Positions 15,489 to 25,711 are shown, counted from the stretch's first letter. The stretch is DNA of 64,000 bases from Desulfosporosinus acididurans (GCF_001029285.1 NZ_LDZY01000009.1:1-64000); one strand, 5' to 3'. Translations and numbers: made by a program. The notes: generated by a model not told the origin, from the letters alone.

Positions 15489-17582
15489 TTAGAGCATGAA
15501 CAACATTTGAGAGTAGGTAGGCATTGGCCAGAGATCTCCATCAATCATGGTTTCAAGCAGGTCTCCGTCTTGACGCAGGTCATTCATAGCTTTGAAAACA
15601 ACATCGCGATAGAAAGCGGCTTGTTCATAAGCTTCTTCAGTCTTGTCTGCTGCTTCTTGGGTTCTTTTTTCCAGAACGTTTAATTTTGCTTGGAAGGATG
15701 CAAGCGTAGAGGAGACATTGTTAAGCAGAGATTCTTGGACTGAAACATCGGCGGCAGCGGAGGCTGATTTAATCGCATTAATAGAGTTCGCCAATTGAGT
15801 GGAGTATTTTACTCCCGCGGGAATAATTTGATGTTTAGCCATGTCAATCATGGTTAGTGCTTCGATATTGATCTGTTTGATATATTGTTCCATATTAATT
15901 TCGAAGCGAGATTCAATCTCGGTTTTATTCAGAACCTTGTGTTTTTCGTACAAGTCAATCGTTGATTGACGCTTGAGAATGAGTGAGGCATCAACGGTAG
16001 ACGTAATATTGGGCAATCCGCGGCGTTTTGCTTCTTCAACCCACTCATCGGAATAACCATTGCCGTCGAAGAGAATCCGTTTGTGGTTTGTTGCTGTCTC
16101 GCGGAGAATTTGTTTAAGTTCTGCGTTAAAGTCAGAAGCCTTTTCGAGACGATCTGCAAATTGGGAGAGAACTTCAGCCACAATCAAATTAAGAACAACG
16201 TTTGGCCCAGAAATTGATTGAGAAGAGGCCACCATACGGAACTCGAATTTGTTTCCGGTGAAGGCGAAAGGCGAAGTGCGGTTGCGGTCGGTTGAATCTT
16301 TACGGAAAGAAGGAAGAGTCTCAACACCACTTAATAGTTTATCACCCTGAAGAGATCTCTTGAGACCGCCGTTTTGCAGCTGATTAAAGATATCGGTAAG
16401 TTGATCCCCTAAGAAAATTGAGATAATGGCAGGAGGAGCTTCATTCGCACCTAGACGATGGTCATTTCCAGGAATTGCAGCAGATAATCTTAAGAGTTCA
16501 GCATAATCATCTACGGCTTTAATGACTGCAGAAACAAAGGTGAGGAATTGGTAATTTTCATGCGGGTTTTTACCAGGGTCAAGAAGGTTGCTTCCATCAT
16601 TGGTAGACATTGACCAGTTGTTATGTTTGCCTGAGCCATTGACGCCGGCAAAGGGCTTTTCATGGAGCAAGCAGACCAAGTCATGCTTAAGAGCAATTTT
16701 TTTCATGGTATCCATGATAATTTGATTATGGTCGGTGGCAATGTTTGTGGTTGTAAAGAGCGGGGCAATTTCAAACTGTCCGGGGGCAACTTCATTATGT
16801 TGTGTTTTAGAAAGAACACCCAACTTCCATAGTTCTACATTGACTTCACGCATGAAAGCGGCGACTCGTGTTTTAAGGCTGCCAAAGTAGTGATCTTCAA
16901 GTTCTTGTCCCTTTGGAGCCATGGCGCCGAATAAAGTACGACCTGTTAAAACTAGATCAAGTCGTTTATCAAAAAAATTTTTATCGACAAGGAAATACTC
17001 TTGTTCAGCACCAACTGTACTGGTGACTTGGGTAGAAGTAGTATTGCCGAAAAGCTTTAATATACGAAGAGCTTGTTTGGAAAGTGCTTGCATGGAGCGC
17101 AAAAGAGGTGTTTTTTTGTCAAGTGCTTCTCCGGTGTAAGAGCAAAAGGCAGTAGGAATACATAGTGTTAATCCCCCGCCGTCCTCTTTAAGAAAGGCCG
17201 GTGAGGTGCAATCCCAAGCCGTGTACCCTCTAGCTTCAAAGGTAGCCCGAATTCCGCCGCTGGGAAAGGAGGAAGCATCAGGTTCACCTTGGATGAGTTC
17301 TTTACCGGAAAACTCCATTACAACTCGTCCGTCACTTGTCGGAGAAATAAATGAATCATGCTTTTCAGCGGTTATGCCAGTCAGCGGTTGAAACCAGTGG
17401 GTAAAATGGGTAGCGCCTTTTTCAATAGCCCAATCTTTCATGGCATTAGCAACAACATCAGCGATGCCAGGGTCCAGGGGCAGTCCTTCTTCAATGGTTT
17501 TACGTAAGGATTTATAAGCGGCCTTCGGTAGACGTGCTTTCATAACTGTGTCATTAAAAACGTTTTCCCCAAAAATATCCAT
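15489..17582 (-). CDS. glnN: Glutamine synthetase type III
   Basis: GSIII-type enzyme of 697 residues, the usual length and clearly longer than GSI. It makes glutamine from glutamate, ammonia and ATP. Visible blocks are [11 protein letters not shown] (active-site glutamates), [12 protein letters not shown] and [13 protein letters not shown]. The start at 17582 follows AAGGGG. It lies divergently from a GlnL-like response regulator and near a glutamate-type symporter and a GlnK-like kinase, so the locus looks dedicated to glutamine/glutamate balance. A structured leader ending in a U-run lies upstream and may control it. Confidence 0.95.
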   Translation of the reverse strand: MDIFGENVFNDTVMKARLPKAAYKSLRKTIEEGLPLDPGIADVVANAMKDWAIEKGATHFTHWFQPLTGITAEKHDSFISPTSDGRVVMEFSGKELIQGEPDASSFPSGGIRATFEARGYTAWDCTSPAFLKEDGGGLTLCIPTAFCSYTGEALDKKTPLLRSMQALSKQALRILKLFGNTTSTQVTSTVGAEQEYFLVDKNFFDKRLDLVLTGRTLFGAMAPKGQELEDHYFGSLKTRVAAFMREVNVELWKLGVLSKTQHNEVAPGQFEIAPLFTTTNIATDHNQIIMDTMKKIALKHDLVCLLHEKPFAGVNGSGKHNNWSMSTNDGSNLLDPGKNPHENYQFLTFVSAVIKAVDDYAELLRLSAAIPGNDHRLGANEAPPAIISIFLGDQLTDIFNQLQNGGLKRSLQGDKLLSGVETLPSFRKDSTDRNRTSPFAFTGNKFEFRMVASSQSISGPNVVLNLIVAEVLSQFADRLEKASDFNAELKQILRETATNHKRILFDGNGYSDEWVEEAKRRGLPNITSTVDASLILKRQSTIDLYEKHKVLNKTEIESRFEINMEQYIKQINIEALTMIDMAKHQIIPAGVKYSTQLANSINAIKSASAAADVSVQESLLNNVSSTLASFQAKLNVLEKRTQEAADKTEEAYEQAAFYRDVVFKAMNDLRQDGDLLETMIDGDLWPMPTYSQMLFML

Positions 17583-17628
17583 ATCTGTCTTTTCCCCTTC
17601 CTAAACTATCAAAATTTCCTCAGATAAA

Positions 17629-17702
17629 CAAAAAGACTCCCCCCTAAAGATTGTATTTCAAATCTTTAAGAAGAGCGTCATTGCTCCATCCAATATAGTC
17701 TT
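17629..17702 (-). promoter_or_regulatory. Structured glnN leader with U-run (candidate attenuator)
   Basis: On the minus strand AAGACT (17702-17697) can pair with AGTCTT (17638-17633), enclosing two hairpins, and TTTTTG follows at once. Hairpin 1 is GAGC-AATGAC-GCTC (17686-17673), whose six-base loop has A at position 1 and G at position 4, the pattern known for ANTAR-protein targets. Hairpin 2 is AAAGATT/AATCTTT (17667-17646); its loop does not fit that pattern. Candidate promoter boxes TTGTCA (17731-17726) and TAAATT (17708-17703) lie just upstream. Confidence 0.45.
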
Positions 17703-17754
17703 AATTTATCACGTTACATAGGATCTGACAAGAGAGAAATCGAAATAATACTGT

Positions 17755-17802
17755 ATCCCCACCGAAGACCTGATGTTCAGCTATAGGCGAACGAGTTCAC
17801 TG
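17755..17802 (-). repeat. Partial dispersed repeat (left end)
   Basis: The minus strand reads AACTCGTTCGCCTATAGC then TGAACATCAGG and TCTTCGGTGGGG, matching the left half of the copy at 55572. The right half is missing. Confidence 0.5.
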
Positions 17803-17889
17803 ATACTGATTTCATTCATTAGTTTAGCACTTTTTTAATAAGAAGAAAGTAGGGGAGTTTGTCGATGATGATAAATTTATGCTAATGTT

Positions 17890-17918
17890 TTGCACCAATC
17901 TGCACACTTCGTTATAAT
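17890..17918 (+). promoter_or_regulatory. Promoter of the GlnL-like regulator gene
   Basis: TTGCAC (17890-17895), a 17-base spacer and TATAAT (17913-17918) form a good housekeeping promoter about 40 bases before the start codon. Confidence 0.65.
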
Positions 17919-17956
17919 GAGTGAGTGTGAGAATGAGAGCGAGAGGGGCTGGGTAG

Positions 17957-18820
17957 ATGGCCGCAACGTTTGCCGTCGTAGATGATGATCTGGCGTCCCA
18001 ACGTATGCTTGCGGATATATTAAATACCAAAGGAGACGTAATTGCAGAATTTTCTTCTGGGCATGAGGCTTTAAGATTTTTTGAGAGCGGTCGCAGAGTT
18101 GATGTTTGTTTTATTGATCTCTTGATGCCGGATATCTCAGGAATTGAAGTTGTAGAAAAAGTTCTCTCTATGTTTCCAGAGACTCTGTTTGTTATGATAT
18201 CCCAGGTGGAAGCAAAGACCTTAATGGCTAAAGCTTATACAGCAGGAATTGAGTTTTTTATTCATAAACCTATTAATCGCAATGAAATATTAGCCATTGC
18301 TGAACGCGTATTAGAAAAACAGCGTTTGAAATCCACCCTTGAGCAGATCGAGAAATCGCTGGCGGAAATACGCGCTCTTAAACCAGTTAAAGACTATCAG
18401 CCGAACGAGCAGGTGATAAAGAAGAGGTTTCAAGGCATCTTTGCAGATTTAGGGATTGTTGGTGAGACAGGAAGCCGAGAATTACAGGCCATTGTTTTAC
18501 GCTTTAAAGATCATGAAGAAGAGCTGATAAATCTGCCTTTACGCTCGATTTATCAAGCAATTGCTGGAAATGAAGAAGAGATACAAAGCATTGAACAAAG
18601 GATCCGCAGAGTAATAAAACAAGCACTAGAAAACATAGCTTTACGGGGTTTGGAGGATTTCTATGACGAATATTTTGAACGGTATGCCTCGAAATATTTT
18701 GATTATGCTGAAGTCCGCGACCGTGTGCTGGAGTTACGTCAGAAGCGAACAAGTTCGGCAAGAATAAATATCCGCAAATTTATAATAGCTTTATACATGG
18801 ACGTGCTTCATGATATCTAA
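17957..18820 (+). CDS. GlnL (YcbB)-like response regulator
   Basis: Response regulator of 287 residues. The receiver domain (1-120) has the acidic pocket DDD (9-11), phospho-acceptor D54 (FIDLLMPD), S82 and K104 (HKPI). The C-terminal half (about 155-285) resembles the YcbB DNA-binding domain of Bacillus subtilis GlnL rather than common OmpR or NarL domains. GlnK-GlnL in Bacillus senses glutamine and activates a glutaminase/transporter operon. Here the gene sits between glnN and a glutamate-type symporter, and a matching kinase follows the symporter. The start follows GAGGGG by about 9 bases. Confidence 0.8.
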   Translation: MAATFAVVDDDLASQRMLADILNTKGDVIAEFSSGHEALRFFESGRRVDVCFIDLLMPDISGIEVVEKVLSMFPETLFVMISQVEAKTLMAKAYTAGIEFFIHKPINRNEILAIAERVLEKQRLKSTLEQIEKSLAEIRALKPVKDYQPNEQVIKKRFQGIFADLGIVGETGSRELQAIVLRFKDHEEELINLPLRSIYQAIAGNEEEIQSIEQRIRRVIKQALENIALRGLEDFYDEYFERYASKYFDYAEVRDRVLELRQKRTSSARINIRKFIIALYMDVLHDI

Positions 18821-18840
18821 ACCTTATGCCTCCAGGAATG

Positions 18841-18870
18841 CTTGTCAGTTCCTGTAGGATTCTGTAGTCC
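18841..18870. promoter_or_regulatory. Three tandem 10-bp repeats upstream of the symporter gene
   Basis: CTTGTCAGTT, CCTGTAGGAT and TCTGTAGTCC follow each other without gaps; each carries YTGT at the same place, exactly one helical turn apart. Bacillus GlnL is described as binding direct repeats with a 10-bp period. The array lies about 56 bases before the symporter start, so it is a candidate binding site for the regulator next door. Confidence 0.4.
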
Positions 18871-18925
18871 TCATTGTATAGTGTTATCAGAAACTTTCGC
18901 AAAATTATGAACAGGGGGGGTTCTG

Positions 18926-20248
18926 ATGACGGAACGAAAAAAAATGGGGCTGGCAACAAAAATTATTATTGGTTTGGCTCTGGGTATTCTCTATGGATAT
19001 TTTTTCCGAAACTATTCTGGATGGCTCAAACCCGTTGGAGACATGTTCATTCGCTCCATTAAAATGATCGTAGTCCCGATTGTCTTTTCTACGATTGTTA
19101 TTGGCATCGCAGGTGTGGGTGACCTGAAGAAAGTTGGAAAGCTTGGCGGCAAAACTCTTATTTATTTTGAGATTATCACAACGATTGCTATTTTACTTGG
19201 AGTAACTGTAGCCAATGTAACGAAACCAGGAGTCGGTATTAACTTAAGCAGCATAACCAAAGTTGATATTAGCGCTTACACCAGCACAGCAACTCATCAC
19301 ACGACAACGGACTTATTTGTAAACCTGATCCCTACGAACATTGTAGATTCCTTAGCCCGTGCAGATTTGCTGCAAGTTATCTTTTTCGCTGTTCTTTTTG
19401 GTGTGGCTTTGGCCGGAGTTGGAGAAATCGGCAAACCTGTTCTTCATTTTTTCCAGGGTGTTGCCGAAACGATGTTTAAATTGACAAATATCATTATGAC
19501 TGCTGCGCCCTACGGAGTTTTTGCCTTAATGGGATTCACTGTCTCCCAGTTTGGGTTAGCAGTGCTTCTTCCTTTAGGTAAATTGGTGGGAATTCTCTAT
19601 CTGACCATGGCCTTTTTCGTGGTTGTGGTTTTCGGACTAGTTGCTAAGCTTGCGGGTATTAATTTATTCACAATGCTTAGAAACCTTAGCGCCGAGATGT
19701 TGATCGCTTTCTCAACCGACAGCTCCGAATCTGTCTTCCCAAGAATCCTCAAAAAAATGGAGCAATTCGGCGTTCCTAAATCCATCGTTACGTTTGTTGT
19801 TCCGACAGGATATACCTTTAATTTAGATGGCAGTGCTCTTTATCAAGGATTAGCTGTACCGTTTATTGCGCAAATGTACGGGATTCATTTGACTTTTCTC
19901 CATACGTTAACGATTATTGCCGTATTGATGATTACTTCAAAAGGAATGGCTGGAGTTCCTGGAGTATCCTTTGTCGTTTTAGCATCAACATTGGCCTCGA
20001 CAGGTCTCCCGGTGGAAGGGTTAGCTCTAATTGCCGGAGTCGACAGAATTATGGACATGGGGCGTACCGTGGTGAATGTTATCGGAGTTTCTCTAGCCTC
20101 AGTCGTTATGGCGAGACTTGAAGGAGTCTTTGATCGTTCAAGAGCAACTTATCCGTTACAACCCTTACCAGAAGATGTAGAAAGTAATCTTGGAGATCTT
20201 GATCAGCTTAAGGAAAACTCAGTGATGACAGAATCATTTGCCAAGTAA
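18926..20248 (+). CDS. Cation:dicarboxylate (glutamate/aspartate) symporter, GltP/DctA family
   Basis: Secondary transporter of 440 residues with eight or more hydrophobic segments. The typical motifs are present: IKMIVVPIVFSTIVIGIAGV, a serine-rich re-entrant loop in LIAFSTDSSESVFPRIL, GYTFNLDGSALYQ and AGVDRIMDMGRTVVNV. Family members import glutamate, aspartate or C4-dicarboxylates with H+ or Na+. The start has GGGGGG about 6 bases upstream. Placement between a GlnL-like regulator and a GlnK-like kinase favours glutamate or a related amino acid as substrate, by analogy with Bacillus; the exact substrate cannot be read. Confidence 0.88.
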   Translation: MTERKKMGLATKIIIGLALGILYGYFFRNYSGWLKPVGDMFIRSIKMIVVPIVFSTIVIGIAGVGDLKKVGKLGGKTLIYFEIITTIAILLGVTVANVTKPGVGINLSSITKVDISAYTSTATHHTTTDLFVNLIPTNIVDSLARADLLQVIFFAVLFGVALAGVGEIGKPVLHFFQGVAETMFKLTNIIMTAAPYGVFALMGFTVSQFGLAVLLPLGKLVGILYLTMAFFVVVVFGLVAKLAGINLFTMLRNLSAEMLIAFSTDSSESVFPRILKKMEQFGVPKSIVTFVVPTGYTFNLDGSALYQGLAVPFIAQMYGIHLTFLHTLTIIAVLMITSKGMAGVPGVSFVVLASTLASTGLPVEGLALIAGVDRIMDMGRTVVNVIGVSLASVVMARLEGVFDRSRATYPLQPLPEDVESNLGDLDQLKENSVMTESFAK

Positions 20249-20334
20249 TCATTAAAAGTATAAAGTTATAATTGCACATTAAATTTCTTTCAAAGCCTAT
20301 ACTATAAACAATTTAAATATTGCCGTTCTTTTGG

Positions 20335-20364
20335 GGATGTAGACTGGGGTTGCCGGCTGCATCC
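20335..20364 (+). other. Hairpin in the leader of the GlnK-like kinase gene
   Basis: GGATGTAG pairs with CTGCATCC (one G-U pair) around a 14-base loop, 23 bases before the start codon and without a T-run, so it is not a plain terminator. Its role is unknown. Confidence 0.35.
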
Positions 20365-20386
20365 TCTTGCATCTGGAGGGTGTTAA

Positions 20387-21682
20387 ATGAATTTGGAGAA
20401 ATGGATGAACTGGCTATCTGACATACAAAAGAAGATGCCGTTTGATACTCTGCGAGCAGCCCTAATCGTGGGAACGTATATTTTGGGTGAAATAGGTTTT
20501 TTTCCTTTTGGATCAACATTTCGCTTAGGATTAGGCAGTGTATTTTATGTTTTATGTCTTTATACTTTCCCAAGATTAGCAACTCTCGTTAACGGCTGTT
20601 TAACAGGTGCTGTCGTTGTATTTATTAGAGTTATAGCCGATCGTTTCATCTATGTTCGCCCATTATCCTGGCATAATCTTATCCTGGAAAATGCGCCCGC
20701 TCTGATTTATTATCTAGCTTTGACGGGCGGAATTCTTGTTTCAAAAGTAAGGTATTGGAAAACAAATACCATAAAAACTAGTTTGTATTTTATGGTATTT
20801 GATTTGATTGCTAATCTGTTAGAATTCGCCTTTACGGCGAATGTTCACACGACCTGGCATAGTATTTATGTCTTAGTCTTAGGAGCGGGCGTTAAAGGAC
20901 TATTTTTTCTAGCCTTTATCGCTACTACAGAGTTGTTTCGTCAAAGAATTTTGCAGGAAAAGGAACGAGAAAAGTTCCAAGGGCAGCTTCTTATGGGAGC
21001 AACTCTTTATGCCGAAGGATTTTTTTTAAAAAAAATTATGAAGGAAATTGAAGAAGCAACGGAAAAAAGCTTTCAACTTTATCAAGAATACTTACCGGAA
21101 TCGGCTAGTCTTAGCCAGCAGAATGAGCTTTTGAAATTAGCTGAGAAAATTCACGAAATCAAAAAAGATACGCAACGCGTTTTCAGCAGTTTAGAATCGT
21201 TGATAGAGCCTAACGATTACACAAGAATAGACCTTGGAGAGGCCCTGGACCTTGTTGTTGAGAGTCAGCAGCGTTATGCTTTTGCTCATCATAAAGAGGT
21301 ACAATGGCTGCGTTCATCGGGGTCTAATCATTACTTTGTTGAAAATTTCTTTCCTATATTAGTAGTTGTTAACAATATCTTGGCTAATGGGATAGATGCT
21401 ATTGCAAGGTCGGGAGAAATTGCTGTTGTCTGGCATGTACGTGAGGAGACCCTATATCTGCATCTTGGCAATACTGGAAAACCAATTTCACCGGACGATC
21501 GAGAACTAATATTTTTGCCGGGATTTACTACGAAATACTCAGATTCGGGAACCGCATCGACAGGAATTGGACTTACCCATGTGCTTCATGTTTTGGCCGA
21601 AGTAAAGGGTACGGTGAGCATTAGTCAAACTGAAGGCAGACAAATCTGGACTTGGTTTCATGTACAGCTGCCAATAGTTTAG
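20387..21682 (+). CDS. GlnK (YcbA)-like sensor histidine kinase
   Basis: Membrane sensor of 431 residues. About five or six hydrophobic segments fill residues 20-190, with no large outside domain. A linker with Glu/Lys-rich helices follows, then a GHKL ATPase domain with an N box (VVNNILANGIDAIA) and a G box (TASTGIGL). It is the natural partner of the GlnL-like regulator two genes upstream. The kinase family is clear; glutamine sensing is inferred from Bacillus GlnK and the neighbours. Confidence 0.8.
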   Translation: MNLEKWMNWLSDIQKKMPFDTLRAALIVGTYILGEIGFFPFGSTFRLGLGSVFYVLCLYTFPRLATLVNGCLTGAVVVFIRVIADRFIYVRPLSWHNLILENAPALIYYLALTGGILVSKVRYWKTNTIKTSLYFMVFDLIANLLEFAFTANVHTTWHSIYVLVLGAGVKGLFFLAFIATTELFRQRILQEKEREKFQGQLLMGATLYAEGFFLKKIMKEIEEATEKSFQLYQEYLPESASLSQQNELLKLAEKIHEIKKDTQRVFSSLESLIEPNDYTRIDLGEALDLVVESQQRYAFAHHKEVQWLRSSGSNHYFVENFFPILVVVNNILANGIDAIARSGEIAVVWHVREETLYLHLGNTGKPISPDDRELIFLPGFTTKYSDSGTASTGIGLTHVLHVLAEVKGTVSISQTEGRQIWTWFHVQLPIV

Positions 21683-21808
21683 AACGTTGAAAAAGATAAT
21701 AATTTGTATTCTTGCAATTTATGCGGATATAATTATAATAAGCTAAAATAGTATACAAGGTTATTAATAGTTTACGACCTTGTGTACTCATGTAAAGGAG
21801 TATCTGTT

Positions 21809-22651
21809 GTGCTGGAAATTGGTAAGTATTATAAACTCAAAATTAATAATTTTACGTCGTTTGGGGCTTATTTGGACGCCGGAACAGGGGAAAGGAAAGA
21901 TAATATCCTTTTGCCGCTGAAACAGGTTCCTGAGGGGGCCAAAGAGGGTGATGTCCTTGAAGTTTTTATTTATAGGGATTCTGAAGAGCGGATGATCGCA
22001 ACACGGCAAAAACCTTATGCTCAATTAGGGGATCTAGCCTATTTAAGGGTCAGCGCCAGAACTAAAATTGGAGCGTTTCTGGATATTGGGCTGGAACGAG
22101 GGTTGCTTTTACCCTTTCATGAGCAGAAATTTTCGGTCCAAGTCGATAAATACTATTTAGTTAAGGTATACTTGGATAAAAGTCAGCGCTTATGTGCTAC
22201 AACAGAAATTTATGAGTATTTAACTGCAGATTCTCCTTATCAAAAAAATGACAAGGTTACAGGGACTGTTTACAGAATCAATCTTCCAATAGGTATATTT
22301 GTAGCCGTAGACAATAAATATTGTGGCTTAATACCAAGTTCGGAGTGTTATACTGACATAAAGGAGGGCGATCAAGTAGAAGGACGAGTAATCAGAGTTC
22401 GCGACGATGGAAAATTGGATCTTTCTCTTCGAGACCTTTCTTATCTGCAACTTGATAAAGATGGTATGAAAATATTAGAACAAATCCGTCAAGGCGATGG
22501 TTTTCTGCCGTTACATGATAAAAGCAGCCCTTTAGAAATTGAAAGTCGGCTTCAAATGAGCAAAGCTGCCTTTAAGAGGGCTGTAGGCAGGCTGCTCAAA
22601 GAAAATAAGGTGGTAAAGTCAGAGCATGGTTTAAAGGAGAAATTGCTTTGA
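21809..22651 (+). CDS. cvfB: CvfB-family S1-domain RNA-binding protein
   Basis: Protein of about 280 residues built of three S1-like beta barrels (starting near [23 protein letters not shown] and KVTGTVYRI) and a C-terminal winged helix ([21 protein letters not shown]). This is the CvfB/YitL layout. Family members bind RNA and affect virulence or regulatory genes. GTG at 21809 is chosen because AAAGGAG lies 8 bases before it; a GTG at 21782 is in frame but without a site. The next gene starts inside its stop codon, so they are coupled. Confidence 0.88.
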   Translation: MLEIGKYYKLKINNFTSFGAYLDAGTGERKDNILLPLKQVPEGAKEGDVLEVFIYRDSEERMIATRQKPYAQLGDLAYLRVSARTKIGAFLDIGLERGLLLPFHEQKFSVQVDKYYLVKVYLDKSQRLCATTEIYEYLTADSPYQKNDKVTGTVYRINLPIGIFVAVDNKYCGLIPSSECYTDIKEGDQVEGRVIRVRDDGKLDLSLRDLSYLQLDKDGMKILEQIRQGDGFLPLHDKSSPLEIESRLQMSKAAFKRAVGRLLKENKVVKSEHGLKEKLL

Positions 22652-23142
22652 GTCCAACCAGTGAAGAAGGACGTTCAGCGAAAATACTTGTTGATGCGGA
22701 TGCTTGTCCGAGATCAGTTTTGCAAATCTGTCTCAGGCTTGCTAAAATATATTCTATTCAGGTCTGGACAATTGCTAGTTTCAACCATAAGATTGAATCG
22801 GATTTTCATGTTGTTGTAGGGAATGCTTCTCAAGAAGCAGATATACGCCTGATGAATCTTGCACATGCTGGTGATGTGGCTGTGACTCAAGACTGGGGGT
22901 TAGCAGCCATGTTATTAGGCAAAGGGGTACGGTGTCTGAATCCTACGGGCAGAGAATTCAGCAATGACACAATTGAGTTTTTGCTTGAAGAACGTGAAAC
23001 TAAAGCAAAGTTTCGCAGGGGCGGCGGGAGGACAAAAGGTCCTCAAAAAAGGAAACTGGAAGACGATCAATTTTTCGAAGACAGTTTACGACGTATATTA
23101 CAGGATATATATGGAATAAAAAGCGGCCACGAAAAGATATAA
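22648..23142 (+). CDS. YaiI/YqxD family protein (DUF188, PIN-like)
   Basis: Protein of 164 residues with the family motifs [29 protein letters not shown] and [16 protein letters not shown], a PIN-like nuclease fold of unknown function. The start is a TTG whose last two bases belong to the TGA stop of cvfB, with AAAGGAG 8 bases before. The basic tail ([15 protein letters not shown]) is typical of the family. Confidence 0.88.
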   Translation: MSPTSEEGRSAKILVDADACPRSVLQICLRLAKIYSIQVWTIASFNHKIESDFHVVVGNASQEADIRLMNLAHAGDVAVTQDWGLAAMLLGKGVRCLNPTGREFSNDTIEFLLEERETKAKFRRGGGRTKGPQKRKLEDDQFFEDSLRRILQDIYGIKSGHEKI

Positions 23143-23333
23143 CGCTGATCACCATGCGCCACATAAGTCAAAGAAATTATGTGAGGACAAGAGAGATTTC
23201 TAAATAAAAGGATGTAAAAACACCTAAAAGGCTTTGCACTTTTGGACAAAGTTGATTAAACTATTGAAGGAGACTGCAAATCAATCTTAGTCTGCCTTAT
23301 TTAATGCATTTAATTTTAATTGGAGGGTTTGTA

Positions 23334-25184
23334 GTGAGCACAACAGTGGAAACCAAAGAATTTCAAACGGAAATTCGTCAGTTATTGGACATTGTCATTC
23401 ACTCTCTTTATACTGAGAGAGAAATCTTTTTGCGGGAACTCATCTCGAACTCCGCAGATGCTATGGAGAAACTTCGGTATACCCAGCTGACGGGGCAAGA
23501 CGTTTATCAAAAAGACTTGCCGTTAGAAATTAATATTGATACTTCTGAAGAGGCACATACACTCACAATTACGGATAACGGTGTAGGTTTGACTCGCGAA
23601 GAACTTGCTGAGAACCTTGGAACCATTGCTCATTCGGGTTCCAAAGAATTTATTAAACATTTAAGTGAGAAAGGGAATCAAAAAGATTTAAATCTCATTG
23701 GTCAGTTTGGAGTTGGGTTTTATTCTGCCTTTATGGTTGCAGAGCGAGTAACAATTTATACTCGGACCTTTTTACCGGAAGGAGAAAGTCTGATTTGGGA
23801 ATCAGACGGGACAGGCAGCTATACTATAAAACCTGGGGATGACTATCAGCGTGGTACGAAAATGGTCCTTCATTTAAAAGAGGATGCCTATGATTTTGCT
23901 AAAGTTGAAACAATACAGCGAATTATTAAGCAGTATTCAAGTTTTGTTCCTTATCCAGTGACCGTTAACGGGCAGAAAGTCAACACCGTTGATGCCCTAT
24001 GGACTAAAAACAAGAGTGAAATTAGCGATGATCAGTATAATGAGTTTTATAAGTTTATCGCTAATGCTCATGATGAGCCTCTTTATCGCTTACATTTTTC
24101 CTCGGATGCACCTTTAAATATCAATACGCTGCTTTTTGTTCCCCAAGAGAACTTTGAACAATTTGGATTTGGACGAATGGAACCGGGTGTTAATTTATAT
24201 TGTAAAAAGGTCCTGATTCAAGAGAAATCCACTGCAATTTTACCAGAATGGCTGCGCTTTTTAAGAGGTGTTATCGATAGCGAAGAGCTTCCTTTAAATA
24301 TTTCCCGGGAAACGATGCAAGATAGCGCCTTGGTTGGTAAACTTAATAAAGTAGTCACGACCCGATTTATAAAATTCCTCGAAGGCCAGATTACTTCGGA
24401 ACCGGAAAAGTATAAAACATTTTGGGAGAAATTCAACTTATTTATTAAAGAAGGTGCAGCCAATGACTTTACACATCGCAACGACCTTCTTAAGCTCTTA
24501 CAATTTGAATCGTCGAATACCCAAGTGGGTGAACTTATTACCCTAAGCCAATATGTCTCAAGGATGAAAGAGGGTCAAACGGCAATCTATTATGTTAATG
24601 GACCTTCCCGCGAGACGATTGAAACTGGTCCGTATTTAGAAATATTCCGGGACAAAGGCTTAGAAGTTATCTACACTTATGCGGCCATTGACGATTATAT
24701 CTTTGGAACAATTGGGGAATTCGAAGGTAAACGGCTTGTATCCGCTGATGAAGCCAATCTGGATCTGATCGACAAAGAACCGAAAGATCGAAGCGAAGAA
24801 GCTTTACCTGAAGAACAAGTCGCAGCTCTGACTGCTTGGCTAAAAGAGGTATTGGGAGCAAAGGTTACAGATGTAAGGGAATCGAAACGTTTAATTGACA
24901 GTCCGGCCGTTGTGCTAAGCCCTTATGGAACGAACAGTATGCAAAGAATGATGCAGCTTATGAATAAGGACTTCGACAGCGTTGGTCCTAGTGTTCTGGA
25001 AATTAATGCTGCTCATCCAATGATCAAACAGTTGGATACGGCACGGATTAATGAAGATTCTTTTGCGAAAGTCGCCGCTGAACAAATTTTCGAAAATGCA
25101 CAGATTGCAGCAGGGCTAATCTTAGATCCTCGAGGTATGGTCAACAGGCTTAATCAAATTATTGAGCGAGCGCTCGCAAAGTAA
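23334..25184 (+). CDS. htpG: Chaperone HtpG (Hsp90)
   Basis: Hsp90-family ATP-dependent chaperone of 616 residues. The N-terminal ATPase carries ELISNSADAMEKLRY, ITDNGVGLTREEL and GQFGVGFYSAFMVA. Middle and C-terminal domains are complete through the dimerisation region. GTG at 23334 is chosen because GGAGGG lies 7 bases before and MSTTVETKEFQTE is the normal start; an in-frame ATG at 23304 adds ten unlikely residues. No CIRCE or other heat-shock element was seen upstream. Confidence 0.95.
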   Translation: MSTTVETKEFQTEIRQLLDIVIHSLYTEREIFLRELISNSADAMEKLRYTQLTGQDVYQKDLPLEINIDTSEEAHTLTITDNGVGLTREELAENLGTIAHSGSKEFIKHLSEKGNQKDLNLIGQFGVGFYSAFMVAERVTIYTRTFLPEGESLIWESDGTGSYTIKPGDDYQRGTKMVLHLKEDAYDFAKVETIQRIIKQYSSFVPYPVTVNGQKVNTVDALWTKNKSEISDDQYNEFYKFIANAHDEPLYRLHFSSDAPLNINTLLFVPQENFEQFGFGRMEPGVNLYCKKVLIQEKSTAILPEWLRFLRGVIDSEELPLNISRETMQDSALVGKLNKVVTTRFIKFLEGQITSEPEKYKTFWEKFNLFIKEGAANDFTHRNDLLKLLQFESSNTQVGELITLSQYVSRMKEGQTAIYYVNGPSRETIETGPYLEIFRDKGLEVIYTYAAIDDYIFGTIGEFEGKRLVSADEANLDLIDKEPKDRSEEALPEEQVAALTAWLKEVLGAKVTDVRESKRLIDSPAVVLSPYGTNSMQRMMQLMNKDFDSVGPSVLEINAAHPMIKQLDTARINEDSFAKVAAEQIFENAQIAAGLILDPRGMVNRLNQIIERALAK

Positions 25185-25188
25185 ACTT

Positions 25189-25311
25189 GTTCAGCTAAAG
25201 CTGAACATCAAGACTTCGGTGGGGGACCCTACCCCCACTCTAACCCCACCGAAGCAGAGTGCGGGGGACACCACTCCTACTTATAGAAGTGGGAGTCTTA
25301 CGATTGGATAA
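25189..25311 (+). repeat. Near-complete copy A of the dispersed palindromic repeat
   Basis: The unit begins GTTCAGCTAAAGCTGAAC, continues with GACTTCGGTGGGGG facing CCCCACCGAAG, and ends with a CTCC-TACTT / AAGTGGGAG hairpin and TCTTACGATTGGATAAA. About 110 bases align with copy B (55572-55687). The three nested palindromes and lack of coding capacity suggest a non-autonomous mobile element; the end hairpin recalls IS200/IS605-type ends, which is an inference. Confidence 0.65.
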
Positions 25312-25385
25312 ATGCATTTACACTGAAGTGAAGGATGAACTCTCTTCCCACCGAAGCGAGGTATGAGAACCACTTGTAAGAATAG

Positions 25386-25419
25386 GAGAAAGAACGAGCA
25401 ATAATATTCGTTCTTTCTC
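25386..25419. other. Long perfect hairpin between htpG and the dsr genes
   Basis: GAGAAAGAACGA pairs perfectly with TCGTTCTTTCTC around a 10-base loop. No T-run follows on the plus strand, so termination is uncertain. The rest of the 604-base gap (25185-25788) holds repeat copy A, a weaker repeat fragment near 25345-25390, AT-rich sequence and the small ORF at 25712. Confidence 0.5.
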
Positions 25420-25711
25420 TACGGGTAATATAAAAATTATATGCAAAACAACCTTATAACTATCGAATTTTATCGGAATTTCCAGTTAATCCTTGGGTTA
25501 TGCTATGCTTAAACTTATATTGCTATGGGATTATCTAATAGTACAATTAGGAATAAGAATTTTACAAGCAGGACAAAAATCCTTAAACTGAAAGTGATAA
25601 TAAGAACAAACACAATCCGAATAGTTGAAAATCTCCTAATTTTAATTGGCAAAATCACTTTTTACCCCTGGTAATTGCCTGGAGATCAAATATTAGTTAA
25701 GGGGAAAGTCG

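Noticed and set aside
25166-25177. Palindrome GCGAGCGCTCGC at the end of htpG
   Set aside because: It encodes the normal C-terminal residues (ERALAK) and is most simply explained by codon choice.
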